From: Microtetraspora niveoalba
GTDB lineage: Bacteria; Actinomycetota; Actinomycetes; Streptosporangiales; Streptosporangiaceae
Length of the DNA stretch: 64,000 bases
Direction of reading: 5' to 3'
NCBI RefSeq assembly: GCF_001570405.1
Contig: NZ_BBYM01000018.1
Location: forward strand, 124,001-188,000
In this document: one piece after another, positions 25,887 through 33,887 of the stretch
Layout of the letters: the number at the start of each line of letters is the position of its first letter
How positions within the stretch are numbered: position 1 is the stretch's first letter
Notes under the pieces: model-generated
Database searches by the model: none
Seen by the model: only the letters and a program-made list of their open reading frames with translations
Told to the model about the DNA's origin: nothing
Translations under genes and position numbers: made by a program

Positions 25887-26172
25887 GTCATCCCCTTACA
25901 GAGCCGGTCCGGGGGGACTGTCGCAGGGTCCGCCTGCCGACGGCCTCACCGAAACGATATCAAACCGTTACGAACGGTAATGAAGCGGCCCCGCCTAGGC
26001 ACTGGACGGCGTCCGGCGGACCAGGCCCCAGAGGGGTCCGTCCGCGGAGACCGCGGGCGCACCGGTGATCCCGACCCCCATGGCGCCCCCTTTCGCAGGC
26101 GCCCGGGCAAGTGTGTCCCGCTCTCCCCCGCCGCCGCGATCGCTCGGCGGTGAGCCGGGGCCGGACGGAGCG

Positions 26173-26334
26173 TCAGTCGGCCTCGGCCACCGCGACCGGG
26201 GCGTCCTCTCCGATCGCGCGCGCGGCCTCGCGCCGCCACGGCCCGTTGAGCAGGAAGACCGCCGGGATGAACAGGGCCGCGGCGCTCGGGGCCAGATATA
26301 CAAACGATCGGTCGTTAATGTAGTTTGTGCTCAT
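26173..26334 (-). pseudogene. Possible transporter C-terminal remnant (53 codons)
   Basis: The open frame ends with one hydrophobic helix (LAPSAAALFIPAVFLLNGPW) then RREAARAIGEDAPVAVAEAD, which resembles the last helix and tail of a membrane transporter. Its first 13 codons are encoded by the TetR operator region, so the apparent ATG is probably fortuitous. The simplest reading is that a transporter gene divergent from TetR was deleted, leaving its 3' end. A short protein remains possible. Confidence 0.3.
26303..26316. promoter_or_regulatory. TetR-type operator candidate
   Basis: AACGATCGGTCGTT has arms AACGA/TCGTT and lies 16 bases before the TetR ATG, a common position and form for TetR autoregulatory sites. 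A wider pair ACAAAC/GTTTGT surrounds it on the right. Confidence 0.55.
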
Positions 26335-26965
26335 GACGCACGACGGCCGGCGACTGCGCGGGTTGCGCAGCCGCGAGGCGATCCTCGAACAGGCGGTGGG
26401 CCTGGCCTCCGTCGAAGGGCTGGACGGACTCTCCCTGGGGCGGCTGGCGGCGGCGACCGGCACCAGCAAGTCCGGATTTTTCGCACATTGGCGTGACAAA
26501 GAGCAACTGCAGCTCGACGCCGTGGACTGGGCCGCCCGCCAGTGGGCCGAGCGGGTGATCGCGCCCGCCATGGCGGCCCCGGCCGGGGTGCGGCGGCTGT
26601 TCGCGCTGCACGAGGCGCGGCTGGGGTTCTACGGCGAGGGCGTGCTCCCCGGCGGGTGCTTCTTCTTCGCCGTCCAGGCCGAGTTCGACGATCGTCCCGG
26701 CCCGGTGCACGATCGCGTCGCGCGCGCCATGCGTGAGTGGCAGGAGTTCATCCGGCGGCAGGTGGCGCAGGCCGTGGCGCAGGGTGAGCTGGCCGAGAGC
26801 GTGGACGCGGCCCAGCTCGCGTACGAGATCGACGCGCTCGGCGAGATGGTGGTCGTCCACTCCCGGCTGCACGGCGGCCCGGACTCCCTCGTCCACGCCC
26901 GCCGCGCCGTGCTGCAGCGCCTGCGTGCCCTCTGCCCCGACCCGACGCTTCTCCCGGAGGATTGA
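26333..26965 (+). CDS. TetR/AcrR-family transcriptional regulator
   Basis: This 210-aa regulator has an N-terminal HTH (REAILEQAVGLASVEGLDGL, LGRLAAATGTSKSGFFAHWR) and a C-terminal domain of the TetR_C type with a Phe-rich LPGGCFFFAVQAEFDDRPGP segment. No SD is evident before the ATG, so the transcript may be leaderless; a GTG two codons upstream is an alternative. The thioesterase gene follows 2 bases after its stop, so it likely regulates that gene and formerly a divergent transporter. Confidence 0.9.
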   Translation: MTHDGRRLRGLRSREAILEQAVGLASVEGLDGLSLGRLAAATGTSKSGFFAHWRDKEQLQLDAVDWAARQWAERVIAPAMAAPAGVRRLFALHEARLGFYGEGVLPGGCFFFAVQAEFDDRPGPVHDRVARAMREWQEFIRRQVAQAVAQGELAESVDAAQLAYEIDALGEMVVVHSRLHGGPDSLVHARRAVLQRLRALCPDPTLLPED

Positions 26966-26967
26966 TC

Positions 26968-27408
26968 ATGACTGAAGACGGCGTGCACGAGCCGGTCCAG
27001 GTGCATTTCGACGATCTCGACGCCATGGGCCTGTTGCACAACTCCCGGTACGCCCTGCTGGTCGAGCGGGCGATCGGCGCGTACTGGCAGCGCCTCGGCT
27101 GGGCGCCCGACCCGGCCCGGTCGGCGTTCACGGACGTGTTCCTGGCGGTGCGCGAGTTCAAGGTGACCTACCACGTGCCCATCGCGGGGGCGGGCGAGCC
27201 GCTGGTGCACTTCTGGATGGAACGCATGGGCCGCACCAGCGGCGTCTACGGCTTCCGCGTGCTCTCGGCCGACCGCGCGGTGACGCACGCGGAGGGCTAT
27301 CGCGTCAACGTCAATCTGGACCCGGCCACACTGCGGCCCACTCCGTTCAGCGACGAACTGCGCTCCGCCGCCGAACCCCTGCTCCGCCGGACGGCGGCGG
27401 CGTGCTGA
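26968..27408 (+). CDS. Acyl-CoA thioesterase (4HBT hotdog fold)
   Basis: This 146-aa hotdog protein probably hydrolyses an acyl-CoA thioester. The 4HBT pattern VHFDDLDAMGLLHNSRYALL (residues 12-31) with Asp and His-Asn positions is clear, followed by VREFKVTYHVPI. GGAGG precedes the ATG by 7 bases; the TTG at 26962 overlaps the regulator's stop and was not used. It is the second gene of the TetR operon. Its 3' end abuts the remnant of a thiamine-diphosphate enzyme on the opposite strand. Confidence 0.85.
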   Translation: MTEDGVHEPVQVHFDDLDAMGLLHNSRYALLVERAIGAYWQRLGWAPDPARSAFTDVFLAVREFKVTYHVPIAGAGEPLVHFWMERMGRTSGVYGFRVLSADRAVTHAEGYRVNVNLDPATLRPTPFSDELRSAAEPLLRRTAAAC

Positions 27409-27411
27409 GGT

Positions 27412-28059
27412 CCCGCTGGATCGCCGATCCGGTCCCCGGCCACGTCGATCTGCACCGCCCGCGCCTGCCCGGGCGCGGGCCAGAAGTCGTAGAACGGCGT
27501 GCTGCTCCCGACGATGAGGAAGCCGTCGCAGTTCTCCATCGCCCAGTGGGACGCCCGGGTGCCGATGAACCCGATCCCGCCGGTGCAGTACGGGCTGTCG
27601 TCGGGGACGGCGTCCTTGCCCAGCCCGGCCTTCGCGATCGGCGCGCCCAGCCTCTCGGCGACCCGTTCCAGCACCTCGCCCGCGCCGAACCGCGCTCCGG
27701 CCCCGGCCAGTACGGCGACCCTGTCGCAGGCGTCGAGGACGGCGGCGGCGCGGCGGACGTCATCCTCGTCCGGCCGGCGCTCCGTCGATCTTGCCGTCGT
27801 ACAGGCCGTTCATGAGGTGGAGCGCCCCGGGGCCGGACGTGGCCACGCAGGCGGCCGGGCGGCCGGTGAACTTGGCGTATCCGACCGCCGCCATCGCGGC
27901 GTACTCCTCGTGCCGCACGTGGACGAACCTCATCTCGGGGTGGCGGCGCAGCGCCTCGAAGAAGCCGTTGACCGCGTCCCCGCAGATGCCGAAGCAGGCG
28001 TCGATCCCCCACTCCAGCAGCCGCTCCACGATCAGATCGGATGTCGTCCTCGCCATCAC
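27412..28059 (-). pseudogene. Thiamine diphosphate-dependent enzyme (pyruvate oxidase/acetolactate synthase type), degraded
   Basis: The N-terminal part reads MMARTTSDLIVERLLEWGID, ACFGICGDAVNGFFEALRRH and VRHEEYAAMAAVGYAKFTGR with the catalytic Glu region intact, to GLYDGKIDGAP. The frame then shifts and resumes in another frame with RPDEDDVRRAAAVLDACDRV, AVLAGAGARFG and the central-domain block YCTGGIGFIGTRASHWAMEN, ending at AVQIDVAGDRIG. About 110 residues between the blocks and the whole C-terminal catalytic domain are missing (family length is about 550-600). It is a deletion relic, not a sequencing slip alone. Confidence 0.85.
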
Positions 28060-28311
28060 GCGACTCCTTCACGACTACACGACTTCACGCCCCCGGAGCG
28101 GCCGGCCCGCGGCCCGTACGCAGGCCGATACCCGCGGGCGCATGGCGACGAAGTCCGCATATATCGGCGGACCGGCAAAGGACCGGAATATCCACTCATG
28201 GCTGGGGATGGCCGGGGCGGCCTCCGCCGTCCGGGAGACCGCGCCGGGCGCGGGCCCGCCGGTGTGGGGCGGCCCGCAAGGGGTAGCGGCCGTGACCAGG
28301 GGGTGACGCAC

Positions 28312-29358
28312 ATGAAGCGGAGAAGGTCGCGGGTGATCGTGGTCACGGGGGCGAGCGCGGGCGTGGGCCGGGCGGCCGCCCGGGAGTTCGGCGCCCGCGG
28401 TGACTCGGTGGCGCTGCTCGCGCGCGGGGAGGCGGGCCTCGCCGCCGCCGCCGAGGAGATCGAGGCGGCCGGCGGGAAGGCCCTGGTGGTCCCCGTCGAC
28501 GTGGCCGACCACCGCGAGGTGGACGACGCCGCACGCCGGGTCGAGGAGGAGTTCGGCCCCATCGACGTGTGGGTGAACGCCGCCTTCGCGGGGATCTTCG
28601 CCCCGTTCAACCAGGTGTCCCCGGACGAGTTCCGCCGGGTCACCGAGGTCACCTACCTGGGGTACGCCTTCGGCACGAAGGCCGCCCTCGACCGGATGCT
28701 GCCGCGCAACCACGGCACGATCGTGCAGGTGGGGTCGGCCCTCGCCTACCGGGCCATCCCGCTGCAGTCGGCGTACTGCGGCGCGAAGCACGCGATCAAG
28801 GGGTTCACCGAGTCGCTGCGCTGCGAACTGATGCACCGGCGCAGCGCCGTACGCGTGACGATGGTGCAGTTGCCCGGCCTGAACACGCCGCAGTTCGACT
28901 GGGTGCTGTCCCGGCTGCCGCACCGGCCGCAGCCGGTCCCGCCCATCTACCAGCCGGAGGTGGCCGCCCGGGCCGTGGTCTTCGCCGCCGACCACCCACG
29001 GCGCAAGGAGTTCTGGGTGGGCGGCTCGACCGCCGCGACCCTGCTGGCCGACAAGATCGCGCCCGCCCTGATCGACCGCTACCTGGCCAGGACCGGCTAC
29101 TCCTCCCAGCAGACCGACATGCCGTACGACCCGGAGGGCCCGGCCAACCTGTGGGAGCCCGCGGACGGCAAGGACGGCCACGACTTCGGCGCGCACGGCC
29201 GGTTCGACGCGCGGTCGCACGCGAAGAGCGTCGAGACGTGGTTGTCGCGGCACCGCACGGCGCTCACCGCCGCCTCGCTGCTCGCCGCGGGAGCCGCCGC
29301 GGCGTCCCCGCTGCTGCTGGGGCGAACGACCGCCCCCGCACGGGGAAGACGCCGCTGA
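28312..29358 (+). CDS. SDR-family oxidoreductase with C-terminal extension
   Basis: This 348-aa protein has a classical SDR domain: TGASAGVGR at 12-20, a VNAAFAG variant of NNAG at 88-94, Ser 142 and YCGAK (Y155, K159). After about residue 255 it carries an extra 90 residues with PYDPEGPANLWEPADGKDGH and ends in a hydrophobic Ala/Leu stretch (LTAASLLAAGAAAASPLLLG) followed by Arg, which may anchor it to the membrane. This longer form is common for actinobacterial SDRs of unknown substrate. Start ATG with AGGGGG upstream. Two DMT transporter genes follow. Confidence 0.9.
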   Translation: MKRRRSRVIVVTGASAGVGRAAAREFGARGDSVALLARGEAGLAAAAEEIEAAGGKALVVPVDVADHREVDDAARRVEEEFGPIDVWVNAAFAGIFAPFNQVSPDEFRRVTEVTYLGYAFGTKAALDRMLPRNHGTIVQVGSALAYRAIPLQSAYCGAKHAIKGFTESLRCELMHRRSAVRVTMVQLPGLNTPQFDWVLSRLPHRPQPVPPIYQPEVAARAVVFAADHPRRKEFWVGGSTAATLLADKIAPALIDRYLARTGYSSQQTDMPYDPEGPANLWEPADGKDGHDFGAHGRFDARSHAKSVETWLSRHRTALTAASLLAAGAAAASPLLLGRTTAPARGRRR

Positions 29359-29373
29359 CGACGCGGCCGCCGG

Positions 29374-30261
29374 ATGATCCTCACGGTGCTGCTCGGCCTC
29401 ATGTCGGCGGCCCTTCTCGGGGTGGGATTCGTGGCCCAGCAGCACGCCGCGTACGCCGAGCCGCTCGGCGAGATCCTGCACGTGAGCCTGCTGCTGCACC
29501 TCATGCGCAAGCCGCTGTGGCTCTTCGGCATCGGCGCCATGGCGGGCGGGCAGGTGCTCGGCGCGCTGGCGCTGCGCCGGGCCGGTGTGGCCCAGGTCGA
29601 GCCGCTGCTGGCGACCAACCTCATCTTCGCGCTCGCGGTCGCGGCTCTCGTCTACCAGGAGCGTCTGGGGCGCGGCGAGTGGCTCGGGGCGGTGCTGGTC
29701 AGCGGCGGGGTGGCGGTCTTCCTGGCGTCGGCGCGACCGCATGGAGGCGAGGTGCCGCACCCCCTCTCGATGGCGTGGATCTCGGTGATGGCCGTGCTCG
29801 TGGTCGCGACCGGGATGGTCCTGGTGGCCCTGCGCACCGGCCTGAAAACGCGGGCGATGCTGCTGGCGGCCGCCGCCGGAACGCTGTACGGGCTCCAGGA
29901 CGCGCTGACCCGCGGCTCGCTGCTCACGCTCGAGCGGGGGGCGCACGCGCTCGCCACCACCTGGCCCCCGTACGCGCTCCCCCTCGTGGCGGTGATCGGC
30001 ATCCTGCTGAACCAGAGCGCGTTCGACGCCGCGCCGCTGCGGATCTCGCTGCCCGCCACGACGGCGGCCGAGCCGGTCATCGGCATCGTGCTGGGAGTCA
30101 CGATCTTCGATGAGCGGTTGCACGTCGACCCCCGGTCGCTGGCCGGCGGCGTCGCCGGCCTGGTCGCGCTGGTCGTGGGGATCGTCATCCTCGGCAGATC
30201 TCCGTTCCTGTCCAAGGCGGACTCCGGGCAGGGCGGGCGGGCCGGCGCGGAGGGCCCGTGA
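29374..30261 (+). CDS. DMT-superfamily transporter
   Basis: This 295-aa inner-membrane protein has about nine to ten helices in two repeated halves, the EamA/DMT pattern; GLMSAALLGVGFVAQQHAAY, QVLGALALRRAGVAQVEPLL and AEPVIGIVLGVTIFDERL are typical. Its stop overlaps the GTG of a second DMT gene (GTGA), so the two likely form a heteromeric exporter pair like small multidrug-resistance-type DMT pairs. Substrate unknown; it is 15 bases after the SDR gene. Confidence 0.85.
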   Translation: MILTVLLGLMSAALLGVGFVAQQHAAYAEPLGEILHVSLLLHLMRKPLWLFGIGAMAGGQVLGALALRRAGVAQVEPLLATNLIFALAVAALVYQERLGRGEWLGAVLVSGGVAVFLASARPHGGEVPHPLSMAWISVMAVLVVATGMVLVALRTGLKTRAMLLAAAAGTLYGLQDALTRGSLLTLERGAHALATTWPPYALPLVAVIGILLNQSAFDAAPLRISLPATTAAEPVIGIVLGVTIFDERLHVDPRSLAGGVAGLVALVVGIVILGRSPFLSKADSGQGGRAGAEGP

Positions 30262-31112
30262 TCGCCGTCGTCTGCGCTCTGCTCGCGGCGGCCGCGAACG
30301 CGGCGGCGTCCGTCCTGCAGCGGCGGGCCGCCGGGGACGAGGCGGAGCGCGGGGGCCTGCGCCTGTTCTGGGACCTGCTCCACCGCCCGGCCTGGCTGGC
30401 CGGCGTCGGCGCGCTCATCGCCGGGTTCGTCCTCCAGGCGGCGGCCCTGTCCAACGGGCAGCTCGCCCTGGTGCAGCCGCTCCTCGTCACCGAGCTGCCC
30501 TTCACCATGGTCCTGATCTCGGTGGTGTCGAGGAGCGGCCTCGACCGGCGGGCGTGGCTGGCCACGGGCCTGCTGACAGTGGGGCTCGCGCTGTTCCTCA
30601 CCACCGCCGCGCCGCGCGGGAAGGGCGTGGCCGCCGGGGCCGCCGCCCAGCTGGCGGCCGGCGTGACGACGGTCGCCGTGCTCGTCGCGCTGGTCGTCGC
30701 GGCACGGTTCCTCGTCTCCGCGGCGCGCGCGGCGGCGCTCGGAGCCGCCTCCGGCATCGGCTTCGCCTTCACCGCGACGTTCATGAAGCAGACCACCACG
30801 CTCTTCCAGCGGGACGCGTCCGCCCTGCCCACCTCGTGGCAGCCGTACGCGATGGTCGCCACCGGACTGTGCGCCTTCGTCCTGCTGCAGGCCGCGCTCC
30901 GGAGCGGGACCCTCATCGCCGCCCAGCCGGCGCTCACCATCAGCGACCCGGTGGCGAGCGTGCTGTACGGCATCACGATCTTCGGGGAGGAGATCCGGAC
31001 CGGGATATGGGTCGTCCCGGAGGCGTCGGGCATCGGGCTGATGCTCTACGGGAGCATCCTGCTCGCGGGCTCGCTCGCGAAGCGGGATCAGAATTCGCAG
31101 AGGGGTACATGA
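30258..31112 (+). CDS. DMT-superfamily transporter, paralogue of preceding gene
   Basis: This 284-aa membrane protein shares layout with the preceding DMT gene: [40 protein letters not shown] and [18 protein letters not shown] occupy the same positions as in its neighbour. The GTG start overlaps the previous stop. It probably arose by tandem duplication and works with it. The C-terminus is charged and short. About 37 bases separate it from the cytochrome oxidase gene. Confidence 0.85.
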   Translation: MIAVVCALLAAAANAAASVLQRRAAGDEAERGGLRLFWDLLHRPAWLAGVGALIAGFVLQAAALSNGQLALVQPLLVTELPFTMVLISVVSRSGLDRRAWLATGLLTVGLALFLTTAAPRGKGVAAGAAAQLAAGVTTVAVLVALVVAARFLVSAARAAALGAASGIGFAFTATFMKQTTTLFQRDASALPTSWQPYAMVATGLCAFVLLQAALRSGTLIAAQPALTISDPVASVLYGITIFGEEIRTGIWVVPEASGIGLMLYGSILLAGSLAKRDQNSQRGT

Positions 31113-31149
31113 GGGCAGGAAGGCTCCTCAAGGGGGGACAGGAGACGCC

Positions 31150-32829
31150 ATGACCACTCACGCGAAACGCCCCACGCCCACGGCGGCCACACGGACGGGC
31201 GCTCGCGTCGTCTCCTGGCTCACCACCACCGACCACAAGGTGATCGGCAACCTCTATTTCGTCACCTCGTTCGCGTTCTTCCTCGCCGGCGGGCTGATGG
31301 CGATGATCATCCGGGCGGAGCTGGCCGCCCCCGGTCTGCAGTTCGTGAGCAACCAGGTCTACAACGAGCTGTTCACGATCCACGGCACGATCATGCTGCT
31401 GCTGTTCGCCACGCCGCTGTTCGCCGGCTTCGCCAACGCGATCATGCCGCTCCAGATCGGCGCGCACGACGTGGCGTTCCCCCGCCTCAACGCGATCAGC
31501 TACTGGCTGTTCCTGTTCGGCGGCATCATCGTGCTGGCCGGTTTCGGCGCCAACCAGGGCGCCGCCGCGTACGGATGGACCGGGTACGCCCCGCTGTCCC
31601 TCGCCCAGTACAGCCCCTCGCTCGGCGCCGACATGTGGCTGATGGGGCTGACCACGTCCGGGCTCGGCACCATCCTCGGCTCGGTCAATTTCATCGCCAC
31701 GATCGTCGGACTGCGCGCCCCCGGCATGACCATGTTCCGGATGCCGATATTCACGTGGAACGTCATGTTCACCTCGCTCCTGGTGATCCTCGCGTTCCCC
31801 GTGCTCGCCGCCGCCCTCGTCGTCCTGGAGATCGACCGCAAGGCCGGCAGCCGCGTCTTCCACCCCGAGACCGGCGGTCCCATCATGTGGCAGCACCTGT
31901 TCTGGTTCTTCGGCCATCCCGAGGTCTACGTGATCGCGCTGCCGTTCTTCGGGATCATCACCGAGGTCATCCCGGTCTTCAGCCGCAAGCCGCTGTTCGG
32001 CTACGTCGGCATGGTCGGCGCCACCATGGCGATCATGGGGCTGTCCATGACCGTCTGGGCGCACCACATGTTCGCCACCGGCCAGGTGTTGCTGCCGTTC
32101 TTCTCGATGCTCAGCTTCCTGATCGCCATCCCGACGGGCATCAAGTTCTTCAACTGGACCGGCACCATGTGGCGGGGCCACCTGACCTTCGAGACGCCGA
32201 TGCTGTTCTCCGTCGGCTTCCTGGTGACCTTCCTCCTGGGCGGCCTGACCGGCGTCATCCTCGCCTCCCCGCCGCTGGACTTCCACGTCACCGACACCTA
32301 CTTCGTGGTGGCCCACTTCCACTACGTGGTCTTCGGCACCGTGGTCTTCGCGATGTTCGCCGGCTTCTACTTCTGGTGGCCGAAGATCACCGGCAAGATG
32401 CTCGACGAGCGCCTCGGGAAGATCCACTTCTGGACGCTGTTCGTCGGCTTCCACATGACGTTCCTCGTCCAGCACTGGCTCGGCGTGATCGGCTTCCCGC
32501 GCCGCTACGCCGACTACTCCCCCGTGGACGGCTTCACCGACCTGAACGTCGTCTCCACCGTGGGCGCCTTCCTCCTCGGCCTGTCGACGCTGCCGTTCCT
32601 CTACAACGTCTGGCATACGGCCCGGCACGGCAGGCGGGTCGAGGTGGACGACCCGTGGGGGTTCGGCAACAGCCTGGAGTGGGCCACGTCGTGCCCGCCG
32701 CCGCGGCACAACTTCGTCAGCCTCCCGCCGATCAGGTCGGAGCGTCCCGCCTTCGACCTGCGCTACCCGCGGGTGCCCGGCACCGAGCACCTCGACCGCA
32801 AGCGCGACGCCATCGACCCGGGACGCTGA
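31150..32829 (+). CDS. ctaD: Cytochrome c oxidase subunit I (aa3 type), isolated copy
   Basis: This 559-aa integral membrane protein is the catalytic subunit of a haem-copper terminal oxidase that reduces O2 to water and pumps protons. Haem a ligand H78 (FTIHGTIM), the CuB His with [13 protein letters not shown], the HH pair in [10 protein letters not shown] and the HFHYV pair of the haem ligands are all present, as is the K-channel region. It has about twelve helices and normal length. No subunit II, III or haem-A genes are nearby, so it is an accessory copy. Preceded by GGAG at a good distance (GGACAGGAGACGCC). Confidence 0.95.
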   Translation: MTTHAKRPTPTAATRTGARVVSWLTTTDHKVIGNLYFVTSFAFFLAGGLMAMIIRAELAAPGLQFVSNQVYNELFTIHGTIMLLLFATPLFAGFANAIMPLQIGAHDVAFPRLNAISYWLFLFGGIIVLAGFGANQGAAAYGWTGYAPLSLAQYSPSLGADMWLMGLTTSGLGTILGSVNFIATIVGLRAPGMTMFRMPIFTWNVMFTSLLVILAFPVLAAALVVLEIDRKAGSRVFHPETGGPIMWQHLFWFFGHPEVYVIALPFFGIITEVIPVFSRKPLFGYVGMVGATMAIMGLSMTVWAHHMFATGQVLLPFFSMLSFLIAIPTGIKFFNWTGTMWRGHLTFETPMLFSVGFLVTFLLGGLTGVILASPPLDFHVTDTYFVVAHFHYVVFGTVVFAMFAGFYFWWPKITGKMLDERLGKIHFWTLFVGFHMTFLVQHWLGVIGFPRRYADYSPVDGFTDLNVVSTVGAFLLGLSTLPFLYNVWHTARHGRRVEVDDPWGFGNSLEWATSCPPPRHNFVSLPPIRSERPAFDLRYPRVPGTEHLDRKRDAIDPGR

Positions 32830-32869
32830 CGGCGCCCGCGCCGGCCCGCACGGGGGGAGGGGAAGACGC

Positions 32870-33850
32870 ATGACGACCGCGTTCATCCTGTGGGGAGGCG
32901 GCAGCCTCGGAGCCGTCCAGGTCGGCATGCTGCGCGCGCTCACCGCCGAGGGGATCGTCGCGGACATGGTGGTCGGCGCGTCCGTCGGCGCCCTGAACGG
33001 GGCCTACTACGCGGCCCGGCCCGACGCCGCGGGCGTGGAGGATCTCGCGGGCCTGTGGTTGTCGGTGAGCGGTCACGACGTCTACCCGCTCAGCGCGGCC
33101 GAGACGCTGCGCTCGCTGGCGCTCGACCTGCCCTTCCACCCGCTGCGCGGCGCCCTGCGGGCGCTCGGCGCGTTGAACTACACCTTCCCGCTCAACCCGC
33201 TCACGATCACCGAGGCGCTGTTCGGCCACCGCAACTACCTGTTCGACAATCACTCGCTGGGCCGGTTCCTGGAGCGCATCCTCCCCGTCGAGCGCCTGGA
33301 GGAGACACGCGTCCCGCTGTCGGTCCTGACCGCAGAGGTGCGCAGCGGGCACGCGGTCGTCCTCACCCGCGGACCGGCCCTGCGGGCCCTGCTCGCCAGC
33401 ACCGCCATCCCCGGCCTCTATCCCACCGTCACCGCCGAGGGGCGGGTGCTCATGGACGGCGGCGTCGCCGACAAGACCACGCTGGACCACGCGGTGGACG
33501 CGGGCGCCGACGAGGTGTACCTGCTCGCGCCCGGCTTCTCCTGCCATCTCCCGGCTCCGCCCTCCACCGCGATCGCCATGGCCCTGCACGGGTACAACCT
33601 GCTCAGCGAGCAGCGGATCAGCGCCTCCATCAGGTACAACGCGTCCCGCACCCGGATGCACGTGCTGCCGCCGCTGTGCCCGGTCGAGGTGCTGCCGGTC
33701 GACTTCGCGCAGACGGCCGACATCATCGAACGCGCCACCCGCGCCACCCGGCACTGGCTCCGCCGTCACGAGCCCCACCCCGGCCTCGCCCGTCCCCTGG
33801 AGGGCGACGCCGCCGGCCATCCGGCCCACCCGCCGCGATCCGGCCGCTGA
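32870..33850 (+). CDS. Patatin-like phospholipase
   Basis: This 326-aa protein has the patatin serine-Asp dyad: the oxyanion-hole GGGSLGAVQVGML at residues 9-21, the nucleophile elbow GASVG with Ser 38, and DGG with Asp 196. It should hydrolyse an acyl ester of lipids. No signal peptide is evident, so it acts in the cytoplasm or at the membrane. A GGGGAGG site precedes the ATG. It follows the oxidase gene by 40 bases and precedes the debranching-type glucosidase, possibly one transcript. Confidence 0.9.
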   Translation: MTTAFILWGGGSLGAVQVGMLRALTAEGIVADMVVGASVGALNGAYYAARPDAAGVEDLAGLWLSVSGHDVYPLSAAETLRSLALDLPFHPLRGALRALGALNYTFPLNPLTITEALFGHRNYLFDNHSLGRFLERILPVERLEETRVPLSVLTAEVRSGHAVVLTRGPALRALLASTAIPGLYPTVTAEGRVLMDGGVADKTTLDHAVDAGADEVYLLAPGFSCHLPAPPSTAIAMALHGYNLLSEQRISASIRYNASRTRMHVLPPLCPVEVLPVDFAQTADIIERATRATRHWLRRHEPHPGLARPLEGDAAGHPAHPPRSGR

Positions 33851-33887
33851 CCGCCCATCCGCCCGAGCGCATCACGGGAAGCACGTC

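Noticed and set aside
25995-26081. 28-codon minus-strand frame (MGVGITGAPAVSADGPLWGL...)
   Set aside because: Has a purine-rich stretch before the ATG but is too short to support from sequence alone; left as possible small peptide.
28075-30123. 682-codon minus-strand frame opposite the SDR and first DMT gene
   Set aside because: Composition is low-complexity and the plus-strand genes carry clear SDR and DMT motifs.
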